DNA from: Clostridia bacterium
GTDB taxonomy: Bacteria; Bacillota; Clostridia; Oscillospirales; CAG-272
Direction of reading: 5' to 3'
DNA: 6,157 nucleotides
Assembly (NCBI GenBank): GCA_024408015.1
Contig: JAKSVJ010000077.1
Coordinates: 1 to 6,157, forward strand
Below, piece by piece: positions 1 to 5,562 of this stretch. The position numbers were made by a program, and so were the translations under genes. Position 1 is the stretch's first letter, and every line of letters starts with the position of its first letter. The notes below the pieces were generated by a model. That model ran no database searches. It was given only the letters and a program-made list of their open reading frames with translations, and was not told where the DNA came from.

Positions 1-1029
1 AAGTCTTTCAAGCTAGATGGTAGATTTGATGTCATCTGCTCTGGATCTCTTATGGGAATTAATTATAACGAAATCGAGTCTAATGCCGTAGGCTACAAAG
101 AAGATTACAATATGAAATCTTTGGATTTTGAGGAATTTCTTTGGGCATTGGGATATAGCGAAAATCAAATCGAGGATGTTTATCATGATTTGCTTAACGG
201 AACCCCGTTATCTAATTCCGCATTTACAGCATTAAGTAGCGCCTTTAAAGACTTTATTGTTGTTGGGGGTATGCCAAACATCGTTAAGACATTCGTTGAG
301 CAAAAGAACTTTAGCGGCATTTTGAAGATGCAACGACAAATCATACGCGATTATGAAGAAGATATCATGAAATATGCTGACGGATTGGACAAAACTAGAA
401 TCTTAAATGCTTTTAGAAAAATACCGGTTTTCTTGAGTAATGAGAACAAAAAGTTCTTTGTTACAAAAATTGAGAAAGGAAAAAAAGGAAGAGATTACAT
501 TGGTACTATCGACTGGTTAAAACAGGCCGGAATCATTAATGTAAGCTACTGCTTAGAGGAACCATCGTTACCATTAAAAGGACATTATAATCCGGATATC
601 TATCGAGTTTACTTCATGGATACAGGCTTATTAATTGGAGCTTTCGACGATGAAATTCAAGAAGATATCAGAAGTGGAAATAATTTGAATGTTTGTAAAG
701 GCGCAATCTACGAGAATATTATAGGCGATATGCTTGTCAAAGCTGGATATGATTTGTTCTTTTATAAAGACGAAAAAGGTCACTTGGAAATGGATTTCTA
801 TGTTAGAGATAAAGACAATCTAATTCCAGTTGAGGTAAAGGCTACCGATCATTCAACTGTTTCTTTGAATAATCTCATAGAAAAAGATAAGTATCATGAT
901 ATATCATTTGGAATAAAACTTGCACACAAGAACATTGGCTTTAATGGCAAGTTCTATACAATTCCATATTTCTTGACATTTATGCTTAAGAGATTCCTTA
1001 AAGAAAGAAAACCAAATAGAATTGACTAA
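1..1029 (+). CDS. DUF4143-type ATP-binding protein (AAA family), 5'-truncated
   Basis: The reading frame is open from base 1, so the gene starts upstream; 342 residues are visible. The first visible stretch, FDVICSGSLMGI, followed by a PVGY-like NAVGY and then MKSLDFEEFLWALG, is typical of the end of the ATPase core in the AAA_14/DUF4143 family. The Walker A and B motifs would lie off the left edge. The middle part (about residues 130-215) fits the winged-helix segment of the family, including YRVYFMDTGLL. The C-terminal domain carries a restriction-endonuclease-like pattern: E263 and D265 in LEMDF, then E278-V279-K280 in PVEVKA. These ATPases are widespread in anaerobic bacteria and archaea, often in several copies. 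Their biological role is unsettled, with proposals linking them to mobile or toxin-antitoxin-like loci. The gene ends 11 bases before a strong terminator, so it is probably transcribed apart from the sigma operon. Family assignment is firm; function is not known. Confidence 0.9.
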   Translation, partial: KSFKLDGRFDVICSGSLMGINYNEIESNAVGYKEDYNMKSLDFEEFLWALGYSENQIEDVYHDLLNGTPLSNSAFTALSSAFKDFIVVGGMPNIVKTFVEQKNFSGILKMQRQIIRDYEEDIMKYADGLDKTRILNAFRKIPVFLSNENKKFFVTKIEKGKKGRDYIGTIDWLKQAGIINVSYCLEEPSLPLKGHYNPDIYRVYFMDTGLLIGAFDDEIQEDIRSGNNLNVCKGAIYENIIGDMLVKAGYDLFFYKDEKGHLEMDFYVRDKDNLIPVEVKATDHSTVSLNNLIEKDKYHDISFGIKLAHKNIGFNGKFYTIPYFLTFMLKRFLKERKPNRID

Positions 1030-1040
1030 CAACAATTACA

Positions 1041-1070
1041 GGGCTGTGGGAGTACTCACATCCCTTTTTT
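1041..1070 (+). terminator. Intrinsic terminator after the DUF4143 ATPase
   Basis: GGG (1041-1043) pairs with CCC (1062-1064), with one mismatch next to it. TGTG (1045-1048) then pairs with CACA (1057-1060), closed by a G-T and a G-C pair around a four-base AGTA loop. Six T residues (1065-1070) follow directly. This is a classic rho-independent terminator and insulates the downstream sigma operon from ATPase read-through. Confidence 0.88.
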
Positions 1071-1151
1071 ATTCGTTCACCATGGATATTACAACTAAAG
1101 CATTTACTATTAATTCAAAACATCAAAAGTATCTTTAAGTGATTAGTTTCA

Positions 1152-1180
1152 AAAAACAGTGTAACCTTTTTACTGTTTTT
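1152..1180. repeat. Perfect 9-bp inverted repeat around the -35 element
   Basis: AAAAACAGT at 1152-1160 is matched by its exact reverse complement ACTGTTTTT at 1172-1180, with an 11-base spacer holding GTAACC. The spacer coincides with the predicted -35 element of the sigma operon, and the right arm fills most of the -35 to -10 spacer. It could be an operator that blocks the promoter when bound, or a weak AT-rich hairpin ending in T residues. The symmetry is seen directly; the role is inferred, and AT-rich DNA can give such repeats by chance. Confidence 0.5.
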
Positions 1181-1188
1181 ACGAGTAT
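1160..1188 (+). promoter_or_regulatory. Candidate ECF-type promoter of the sigma operon (autoregulation)
   Basis: TGTAAC (1160-1165) is followed by 16 bases and CGAGTA (1182-1187). The AAC core of the -35 element, the CG-starting -10 element and the 16-base spacing resemble promoters read by ECF sigma factors, such as the SigW type TGAAAC-N16-CGTA. Lying just upstream of an ECF sigma gene, it suggests the sigma factor activates its own operon. A transcript would start around 1193-1197, giving an untranslated leader of about 30-35 bases before the GTG at 1229. No convincing sigma-A promoter is seen in 1071-1228. Confidence 0.6.
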
Positions 1189-1210
1189 TTAAGTGAAAGG
1201 TGTTTTCAAG

Positions 1211-1217
1211 AAAGGAG
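1211..1217 (+). promoter_or_regulatory. Ribosome binding site deciding the sigma factor start
   Basis: AAAGGAG at 1211-1217 lies 11 bases before the GTG at 1229, a somewhat long but workable spacing. The alternative in-frame GTG at 1193 has no Shine-Dalgarno sequence and would sit at or before the predicted transcription start. The downstream GTG is therefore preferred. Confidence 0.7.
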
Positions 1218-1228
1218 TCAACATTAAC

Positions 1229-1786
1229 GTGAGCGACAAAGAAATAATTGAATTGCTTTTTAATAGGGATGAAAGAGCAATTGGCGAAATCCAACTCTCG
1301 TACTACAACTATTGTCACAATATCTCTTACAACATTCTTCACGATGAAGAAGATGTTAAAGAATGTATCAACGAATCGCTAAACGCCATTTGGAATTGTA
1401 TACCTCCTCATAGGCCCGACAATCTTAAAACTTTTATAGGTAAAATTGTGCGAAAGATATCCATCTCAGCCTTTAGAAAAAATACGGCTGCAAAAAGAAT
1501 ACCTAGTGGCAATATTAGCCCAATTGATGAATTTGAAGATTTGATTTCCGATGGCGAATTAAATGACAAGCTAGAACAAGCTGAATTATCTAGAGCGATT
1601 TCTAAATTTCTAAGTGCCCTTCCAAAAACTGAACGAAACGTAATGATTCGTCGTTACTGGTACAACGACTCAATCAAAGACATTTGCGATAGATTCAGTT
1701 TTGGAGAAAGCAAAGTCAAAGTTATGTTGAATAGAACCAGAGATAAGCTTCGCAAATTTCTAAAGAAAGAAGGATACTTAATGTGA
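1229..1786 (+). CDS. RNA polymerase sigma-70 family factor, ECF-like
   Basis: With the GTG start at 1229 the protein has 185 residues, usual for ECF sigma factors, which carry only regions 2 and 4. Region 2 covers about residues 20-90. It includes the acidic helix DEEDVKECINESLNAIW (39-55), which in this family contacts the RNA polymerase beta' subunit, followed by a basic stretch with KTFIGKIVRKISISAFRK for -10 recognition. Region 4 covers about 131-180, from LPKTERNVMIRRYW to the helix-turn-helix recognition helix ESKVKVMLNRTRDKLRKFL. No extra C-terminal domain is present. An in-frame GTG at 1193 would add 12 residues but lacks a ribosome binding site. The stop overlaps the start of the next gene by 4 bases, which implies translational coupling. 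The upstream ECF-type promoter suggests self-activation. The regulon and inducing signal cannot be read from the sequence. Confidence 0.92.
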   Translation: MSDKEIIELLFNRDERAIGEIQLSYYNYCHNISYNILHDEEDVKECINESLNAIWNCIPPHRPDNLKTFIGKIVRKISISAFRKNTAAKRIPSGNISPIDEFEDLISDGELNDKLEQAELSRAISKFLSALPKTERNVMIRRYWYNDSIKDICDRFSFGESKVKVMLNRTRDKLRKFLKKEGYLM

Positions 1787-2808
1787 AAAACGACATTTTA
1801 CAAGATGTTTTTAACAATATTGATGACAAGTTAATATTTGATGCTGACAGAGAAAATCATTACAACACAATTCACTTTACAAAATGGATTGCTATCATTG
1901 TAGCGATAAATGTACTATTTTCCGCTTCAGTAATTACAATCTTTGCTGTTTTGGGCATAAATGATGTACAAACTTCATTGAGTGATGAAGAGATTTTGCT
2001 GAACAAAATAATGGAAGCAAATATTCGTTCTAATATTTTTAAAAAGGTTACTAGTTTCACCGTAGTTGATGATAGAACCGAGAGAGGTGAAATTGGCACT
2101 TACTTATATTATGAACAAGATGTTACATACAGTGAGAAAGAAAACTCAACTTTTGTAACTAGTGATAACATCTCTCTTCTTGAATTGGATAGTGATTTGT
2201 ATATGCTTCCCATCTCCAATAACAATACAAATAATAGATTAGACTCTTCGCTATTTTTTCAAGAATTTAAAACATATATAGATTATAAATTTGAAATATC
2301 AAAATTCGATTTTAACAACGGTTCCGTGGAAATCATACTGATTTTCTATTACGATACACCTCGCCAATATCAACTCAATATTTCTTTTACATATGATGTC
2401 GAATCATTGTTGATAAAAAATTATTGTGTAACCGAGATTTTGAACGATTGCACATGGATAATAACTAATTACAGCCTTTTCTACAATATTGAACCAAAAG
2501 AATCTGCTCAAGAAGGCATTTCTACAATTCGCAATTATGTCAAAGCATACGAAAATGGAGATGTATGCACTATTAACTATATCAAAACTAATGGTGATAT
2601 ATTCCATAAACACACCTACGTCAAAGGAGCAAAAATTCCAGGATATTATCAGCCATCCTCTCACTCTTATTGGCCTGAATTTGTTGCTACTGATAATTGT
2701 AATATTGAGGCAATCTATATTGAAAGCAACATTCCAACTGTACATGTTATATTTTCCCTTGAGTTGGAAGATAGCGTTATGTTACCAAACGGAGAAAAAT
2801 TACGCTAA
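1783..2808 (+). CDS. Probable membrane anti-sigma partner, single-pass, with large outer domain
   Basis: The 341-residue protein starts with GTG at 1783, four bases inside the sigma gene, with AAGGA (1770-1774) 8 bases upstream. It has a short cytoplasmic part (1-34), one hydrophobic segment (W35 to L57), then about 284 mostly polar residues predicted to be extracellular. The N-terminus, DILQDVFNNIDDKLIFDAD, resembles the short IDDK-type motif that, from memory, begins many membrane proteins encoded after ECF sigma genes in Lachnospiraceae. It lacks the HxxxCxxC zinc-binding motif of classical anti-sigma factors, and no Cys lies near the N-terminus. Residues 262-312 (from INYIKTNGDIFHKHTYVKGAKIPG to NIEAIYI) are laid out like an InlB B-type/Flg_new beta-grasp repeat, though the fit is weak. 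Sequestering the sigma factor at the membrane is inferred from gene order and topology. The outer domain may sense an envelope or host signal. No better match is recognised. Confidence 0.72.
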   Translation: MKNDILQDVFNNIDDKLIFDADRENHYNTIHFTKWIAIIVAINVLFSASVITIFAVLGINDVQTSLSDEEILLNKIMEANIRSNIFKKVTSFTVVDDRTERGEIGTYLYYEQDVTYSEKENSTFVTSDNISLLELDSDLYMLPISNNNTNNRLDSSLFFQEFKTYIDYKFEISKFDFNNGSVEIILIFYYDTPRQYQLNISFTYDVESLLIKNYCVTEILNDCTWIITNYSLFYNIEPKESAQEGISTIRNYVKAYENGDVCTINYIKTNGDIFHKHTYVKGAKIPGYYQPSSHSYWPEFVATDNCNIEAIYIESNIPTVHVIFSLELEDSVMLPNGEKLR

Positions 2809-2860
2809 ACAACTCAGTAATAATACTTGTAAGAGTATTTTGCTCTAACAGATTACTCAT

Positions 2861-2897
2861 AAAAAAGCATCATGCTCAAACTTGGCATGATGCTTTT
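2861..2897. terminator. Bidirectional terminator between converging operons
   Basis: GCATCATGC (2867-2875) pairs perfectly with GCATGATGC (2885-2893) around a 9-base loop, and flanking AAAA (2863-2866) and TTTT (2894-2897) extend the stem. On the minus strand the hairpin is followed by six T residues and starts only a few bases after the surE stop, so it is a strong terminator for that operon. On the plus strand it gives four T residues and can stop transcripts from the sigma operon, whose last gene ends 52 bases before 2861. Confidence 0.9.
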
Positions 2898-2899
2898 AG

Positions 2900-3625
2900 T
2901 CATTTTATTATCGTTTTCAATTTGTTGTAAACACTCATATCAGTTCTTGATACTGTTAATGGTGTTATTGTTGTATATCCACACATAATGGCGTCTAAAT
3001 CTTCGTTTAGATTTTTTGTGCCTTTATAATTTGAATAACCTTCTGCTGTATACATGTTATTTCCAATTTTAGCAAAATGGTCTCTATAATATGGTCCACC
3101 TTGTTTTGTAATAACAATACCCTTGCTTTCAGCTGGAATGTTTACATTGTATAACATGTTATATTCCAAAAGCTTGTTGCTCACAAAATACTCATATACT
3201 TCATCAAGGTATTTTTTTGGTCCATCAAAAGTATCCGGCACTGTTGATACAGCTATTGCTTTTGTGTTTATATAACTTGCTTCAAATATTGCTCCAGCTG
3301 TGCCAGAGTATACGATATCTGCGCCAACATTAAGTCCTCTATTAATTCCAGATAAAACTAAATCATAGTTATCCCAGAACATATCATATGCTACTCTAAT
3401 GCAATCTGCTGGTGTTGCATCAACACTATATGCAGCTTTAACCGTTGCATCGAAGTCAACTTTCTTTATCTCTATCGGAACGCCAAGATTAATCGCTTGG
3501 CTTTTTCCACTTTGTCCGGTTTTAGGAGCTACAATTGTAACTTCACCATATCGAGATGCCCAATTTGCGAGTACATTAATACCTTCGGCTTTTATTCCAT
3601 CGTCATTTGTAATTAGAATCTTCAT
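2900..3625 (-). CDS. surE: 5'/3'-nucleotidase SurE
   Basis: SurE is a cytoplasmic metal-dependent phosphatase that removes phosphate from nucleoside 5'- or 3'-monophosphates; some homologues also degrade short polyphosphate. The protein has 241 residues, close to the usual length of about 250. The family's metal ligands are visible: N7-D8-D9-G10 at the N-terminus, S39 in GQSGKSQAI, and N95 in LSGINRGLN. The conserved segment GADIVYSGTAGAIFEA (101-116) follows. VDATPADC (68-75) is the usual substrate-loop motif. The ATG lies directly after the TAA of the upstream phosphoesterase gene (TAAATG, no gap), with a modest GAGG inside the end of that gene, so translation is probably coupled. It is the last gene of the minus-strand cluster and is followed at once by a terminator. 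It could dephosphorylate the mononucleotides released by the two upstream phosphoesterases. Confidence 0.96.
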   Translation of the reverse strand: MKILITNDDGIKAEGINVLANWASRYGEVTIVAPKTGQSGKSQAINLGVPIEIKKVDFDATVKAAYSVDATPADCIRVAYDMFWDNYDLVLSGINRGLNVGADIVYSGTAGAIFEASYINTKAIAVSTVPDTFDGPKKYLDEVYEYFVSNKLLEYNMLYNVNIPAESKGIVITKQGGPYYRDHFAKIGNNMYTAEGYSNYKGTKNLNEDLDAIMCGYTTITPLTVSRTDMSVYNKLKTIIK

Positions 3626-4609
3626 TTAGATCCAGCCCTCATTGTTATCTTTGTAATCTTTGATTCTAGCATCTGCATCTTTAAGAAGAAGCTTTATTTC
3701 ACTCTTTTTCAATAGTGTTGCTCCACTAGCACATGCGTGTCCACCACCACGATAATTTGTTGCAAGTTCTTGAACAGTAACAAATCTTGAACGAAGTCTA
3801 ACTCTAATTTTTCCATCTGGTCCGTCGATGAATGCAAGCCATAGAAGGCTGCCCTTTATTGATTGCAAATAGGACACTGCATTGCTTGCCTGCTCAGTTG
3901 TAATGCCAAATTTCTTTTGGATTCTCTTTGTTATGTATATATATGCTACACCATTTTCTGTAAGCTTTATATTACTCAATACAAATGACTTGTATCTTAA
4001 ATTCTTAATATCTTCAAGATCAAGATGCGCGTACATAGATTCGGTATCAAATCCAAAATCAAGCATTGCAGCAGCGTTTCTCAAAGTCTCAGCTGACGTG
4101 TCGCGGTACTTAAATCTTCCAGAGTCTGTAACCATACCAAGATAGATATAGTTTGCTGCTTCTGAGTCAATTTTAAGCTCGTCTTTGAATGTTAGATAGA
4201 AGTGTGCAATCATTTCACACGCTGAACTTCTAAGCTCCTCAACCCATGAAATGTCGCCATATGGCTTATCGTCAATATGATGGTCAATCTTAATTATCTT
4301 CTTTGCAAGCTCAACTTTTTTGTTTGAGCTTCTATCTATTGTTCCTGTATCAATCATGATAACAAGAGCATCTTTATAGAATTCATCATCTTGTTGAGCA
4401 TCTTCTCCACCAAGGAAGGCTAGATAATCAGAATAATCTTCATTGATGAGTCTAATATCTTTTTGTGGGAATGTGAGTTTTAAGATTCTTTGAAGACCTT
4501 TTGTTGAACCAATAGCATCACCATCTGGTCTAAAATGACGTGAGATTATAATCTTATCATTAGCTTTAATCTCGTCAAGTATTTGTTTCATTACTTCGTA
4601 GTTTTCCAT
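3626..4609 (-). CDS. DHH/DHHA1 phosphoesterase, NrnA/Pde2 type (second copy)
   Basis: Starting at ATG 4609 the protein has 327 residues. The DHH domain shows motif I RHFRPDGDAIGS (H25, D29, D31), motif II IDTG (D87), motif III DHH (109-111) and motif IV TDSGRF (161-166). The C-terminal DHHA1 domain has the substrate-binding GGGH (288-291) in NYRGGGHACASG. Stand-alone DHH-DHHA1 proteins of this size act in the cytoplasm as nanoRNases (oligoribonucleotides to mononucleotides), pAp phosphatases (pAp to AMP) or phosphodiesterases on pApA or c-di-AMP; sequence alone does not choose among these. All manganese-binding motifs are intact, so it should be active. A longer TTG start at 4621 would overlap the upstream gene by 11 bases, but GGAG at 4616-4619 lies 6 bases before the ATG and favours the shorter form. 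It follows the paralogous gene by 1 base and abuts surE. Confidence 0.93.
   Translation of the reverse strand: MENYEVMKQILDEIKANDKIIISRHFRPDGDAIGSTKGLQRILKLTFPQKDIRLINEDYSDYLAFLGGEDAQQDDEFYKDALVIMIDTGTIDRSSNKKVELAKKIIKIDHHIDDKPYGDISWVEELRSSACEMIAHFYLTFKDELKIDSEAANYIYLGMVTDSGRFKYRDTSAETLRNAAAMLDFGFDTESMYAHLDLEDIKNLRYKSFVLSNIKLTENGVAYIYITKRIQKKFGITTEQASNAVSYLQSIKGSLLWLAFIDGPDGKIRVRLRSRFVTVQELATNYRGGGHACASGATLLKKSEIKLLLKDADARIKDYKDNNEGWI
4111..4139. repeat. 29-bp perfect direct repeat, copy 1 (in the second DHH gene)
   Basis: These 29 bases are identical to 5069-5097 and the bases on either side differ. They encode the motif IV region (MVTDSGRF) of the phosphoesterase in the same reading frame as in the paralogue. 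Identity includes every synonymous position, whereas most of the two genes has diverged. Confidence 0.85.
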
Positions 4610-4610
4610 A

Positions 4611-5546
4611 TTAGGCTCCAATCAAGTTGTTAAGGTCTTCTAGCATTGCCATAGCTTCTTCTTTGTTTTTAAGTGTTGCTCCACTGGCTTTAAGATGTCC
4701 ACCACCACCATAGTTCACAGCAATTTGATTTATGTTATATAGAGTAGATCTAAGCTCGCAAAGCACTGCATTTTCAATCTCAGTGAAGTTGACCCAAATA
4801 TCAACTCCCTTTAAATCACCCATAGTATTAACCATACCACGAGAAATTGTGAATGAATCAGCGCCACTTGCTTTAAATTCATCATATGTTGTATAGATAT
4901 ATGCAACATTTTTCTCTGTGAGCTTTATTTTCAATGTAAATTCAGCTCTAAGCTTTACTGAATCAAGTTCATTTGCATAAAGATTTGTAAATATGCTTCC
5001 GGTATCAAACTTCTCGTTCATCAAAAATGAAGCCATATCAAATGTTTGAGAAGTTGTTGAATCATATCTAAATCTTCCAGAGTCTGTAACCATACCAGTG
5101 TATAGAGACTTTGCGGCAAGTTCATTAAGCTTTAGGTTGTTTACTTTCGCAAATTTTGTTATAAGCCCACAACAACTTTCAAAACTTGTATCAACATATT
5201 CAATATCACATATTTTTTCAACAAAAATGTGATGGTCAAAGCGAATTGTCTTATTGGCTGACATGTATCTTTCGTCATTAATTAAACTCTTAGCAGAAGT
5301 GTCAAGAACAATTGCCAAAGCATCTTTGTATTTGTCATCTTCAACTTCATCCATTACAGAATCATCCATAAAGTCGTATCTTTTAGCTGGGTCTCCAACC
5401 ATGTATACTTCTTTATCTTTGAAGTTGTTCAAAATGATGTGCTTCAAACCAATTTGGCTTCCAAGTGCATCGCCATCTGGATTTGTATGTCTATGGATTA
5501 TTATAACCTTATGATTGTCAATTTCTCGAAGTGCTTCCTCAAACAT
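4611..5546 (-). CDS. DHH/DHHA1 phosphoesterase, NrnA/Pde2 type (first copy)
   Basis: The 311-residue protein starts with ATG at 5546, with AAGGGG at 5554-5559 seven bases upstream. DHH motifs are complete: RHTNPDGDALGS (H20, D24, D26), LDTS (D82), DHH (104-106) and TDSGRF (154-159). The DHHA1 domain ends with GGGGH (280-284) and KASGATL. It is clearly a paralogue of the next gene: from TGMVTDSGRF through FDTGSIFTNLYANELDSVKL to KIKLTEKNVAYIYTT the two align nearly without gaps, while their N-terminal regions differ more. The likely activity is cleavage of short oligonucleotides, pAp or linear dinucleotides in the cytoplasm with Mn2+. Two intact copies suggest either split substrates or a heterodimer, since this family usually forms dimers. 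It begins 16 bases after the ABC transporter gene, so all four genes may share a transcript. Confidence 0.93.
   Translation of the reverse strand: MFEEALREIDNHKVIIIHRHTNPDGDALGSQIGLKHIILNNFKDKEVYMVGDPAKRYDFMDDSVMDEVEDDKYKDALAIVLDTSAKSLINDERYMSANKTIRFDHHIFVEKICDIEYVDTSFESCCGLITKFAKVNNLKLNELAAKSLYTGMVTDSGRFRYDSTTSQTFDMASFLMNEKFDTGSIFTNLYANELDSVKLRAEFTLKIKLTEKNVAYIYTTYDEFKASGADSFTISRGMVNTMGDLKGVDIWVNFTEIENAVLCELRSTLYNINQIAVNYGGGGHLKASGATLKNKEEAMAMLEDLNNLIGA
4616..4619 (-). promoter_or_regulatory. Ribosome binding site deciding the start of the second DHH gene
   Basis: On the minus strand GGAG is followed by CCTAAT and then ATG at 4609. It lies within the last codons of the upstream phosphoesterase gene, whose stop is at 4611-4613. 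This supports the ATG over the in-frame TTG at 4621, which overlaps the GGAG itself. Confidence 0.72.
5069..5097. repeat. 29-bp perfect direct repeat, copy 2 (in the first DHH gene)
   Basis: Identical to 4111-4139, 958 bases away and in the same orientation. It covers codons for the manganese-binding motif IV (MVTDSGRF). It marks homology between the tandem genes and is a possible site of recombination between them. Confidence 0.85.
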
Positions 5547-5562
5547 GTCATATCCCCTTGTA

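Noticed and set aside
1193..1228. Upstream in-frame GTG adding 12 residues to the sigma factor
   Set aside because: It has no ribosome binding site and lies at or before the predicted transcript start, while the GTG at 1229 has AAAGGAG upstream.
1115..1342. 75-codon minus-strand frame across the sigma promoter and gene start
   Set aside because: It opposes the clearly coding N-terminus of the sigma factor and has no motif of its own.
2404..2745. 113-codon minus-strand frame opposite the anti-sigma candidate
   Set aside because: It is antisense to a gene supported by overlap and ribosome binding site, and the translation shows no family features.
2489..2848. 119-codon plus-strand frame inside and past the end of the anti-sigma candidate
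   Set aside because: It is a shifted-frame shadow of the membrane-protein gene, has no convincing start signal and no recognisable motifs.
2816..2857. Nested hairpin AGTAAT/ATTACT around AATACT/AGTATT after the anti-sigma candidate
   Set aside because: The stems are only 6 bp and AT-rich with no T-tract after the outer stem. The strong hairpin at 2861-2897 already accounts for termination.
2806..2860. Frameshift that shortened the anti-sigma candidate
   Set aside because: Reading on past the stop in the same frame gives no continuation of a beta-grasp repeat, so a broken gene cannot be supported.
4610..4621. TTG start extending the second DHH protein by four residues
   Set aside because: It has no good Shine-Dalgarno sequence and overlaps the GGAG that serves the ATG at 4609.
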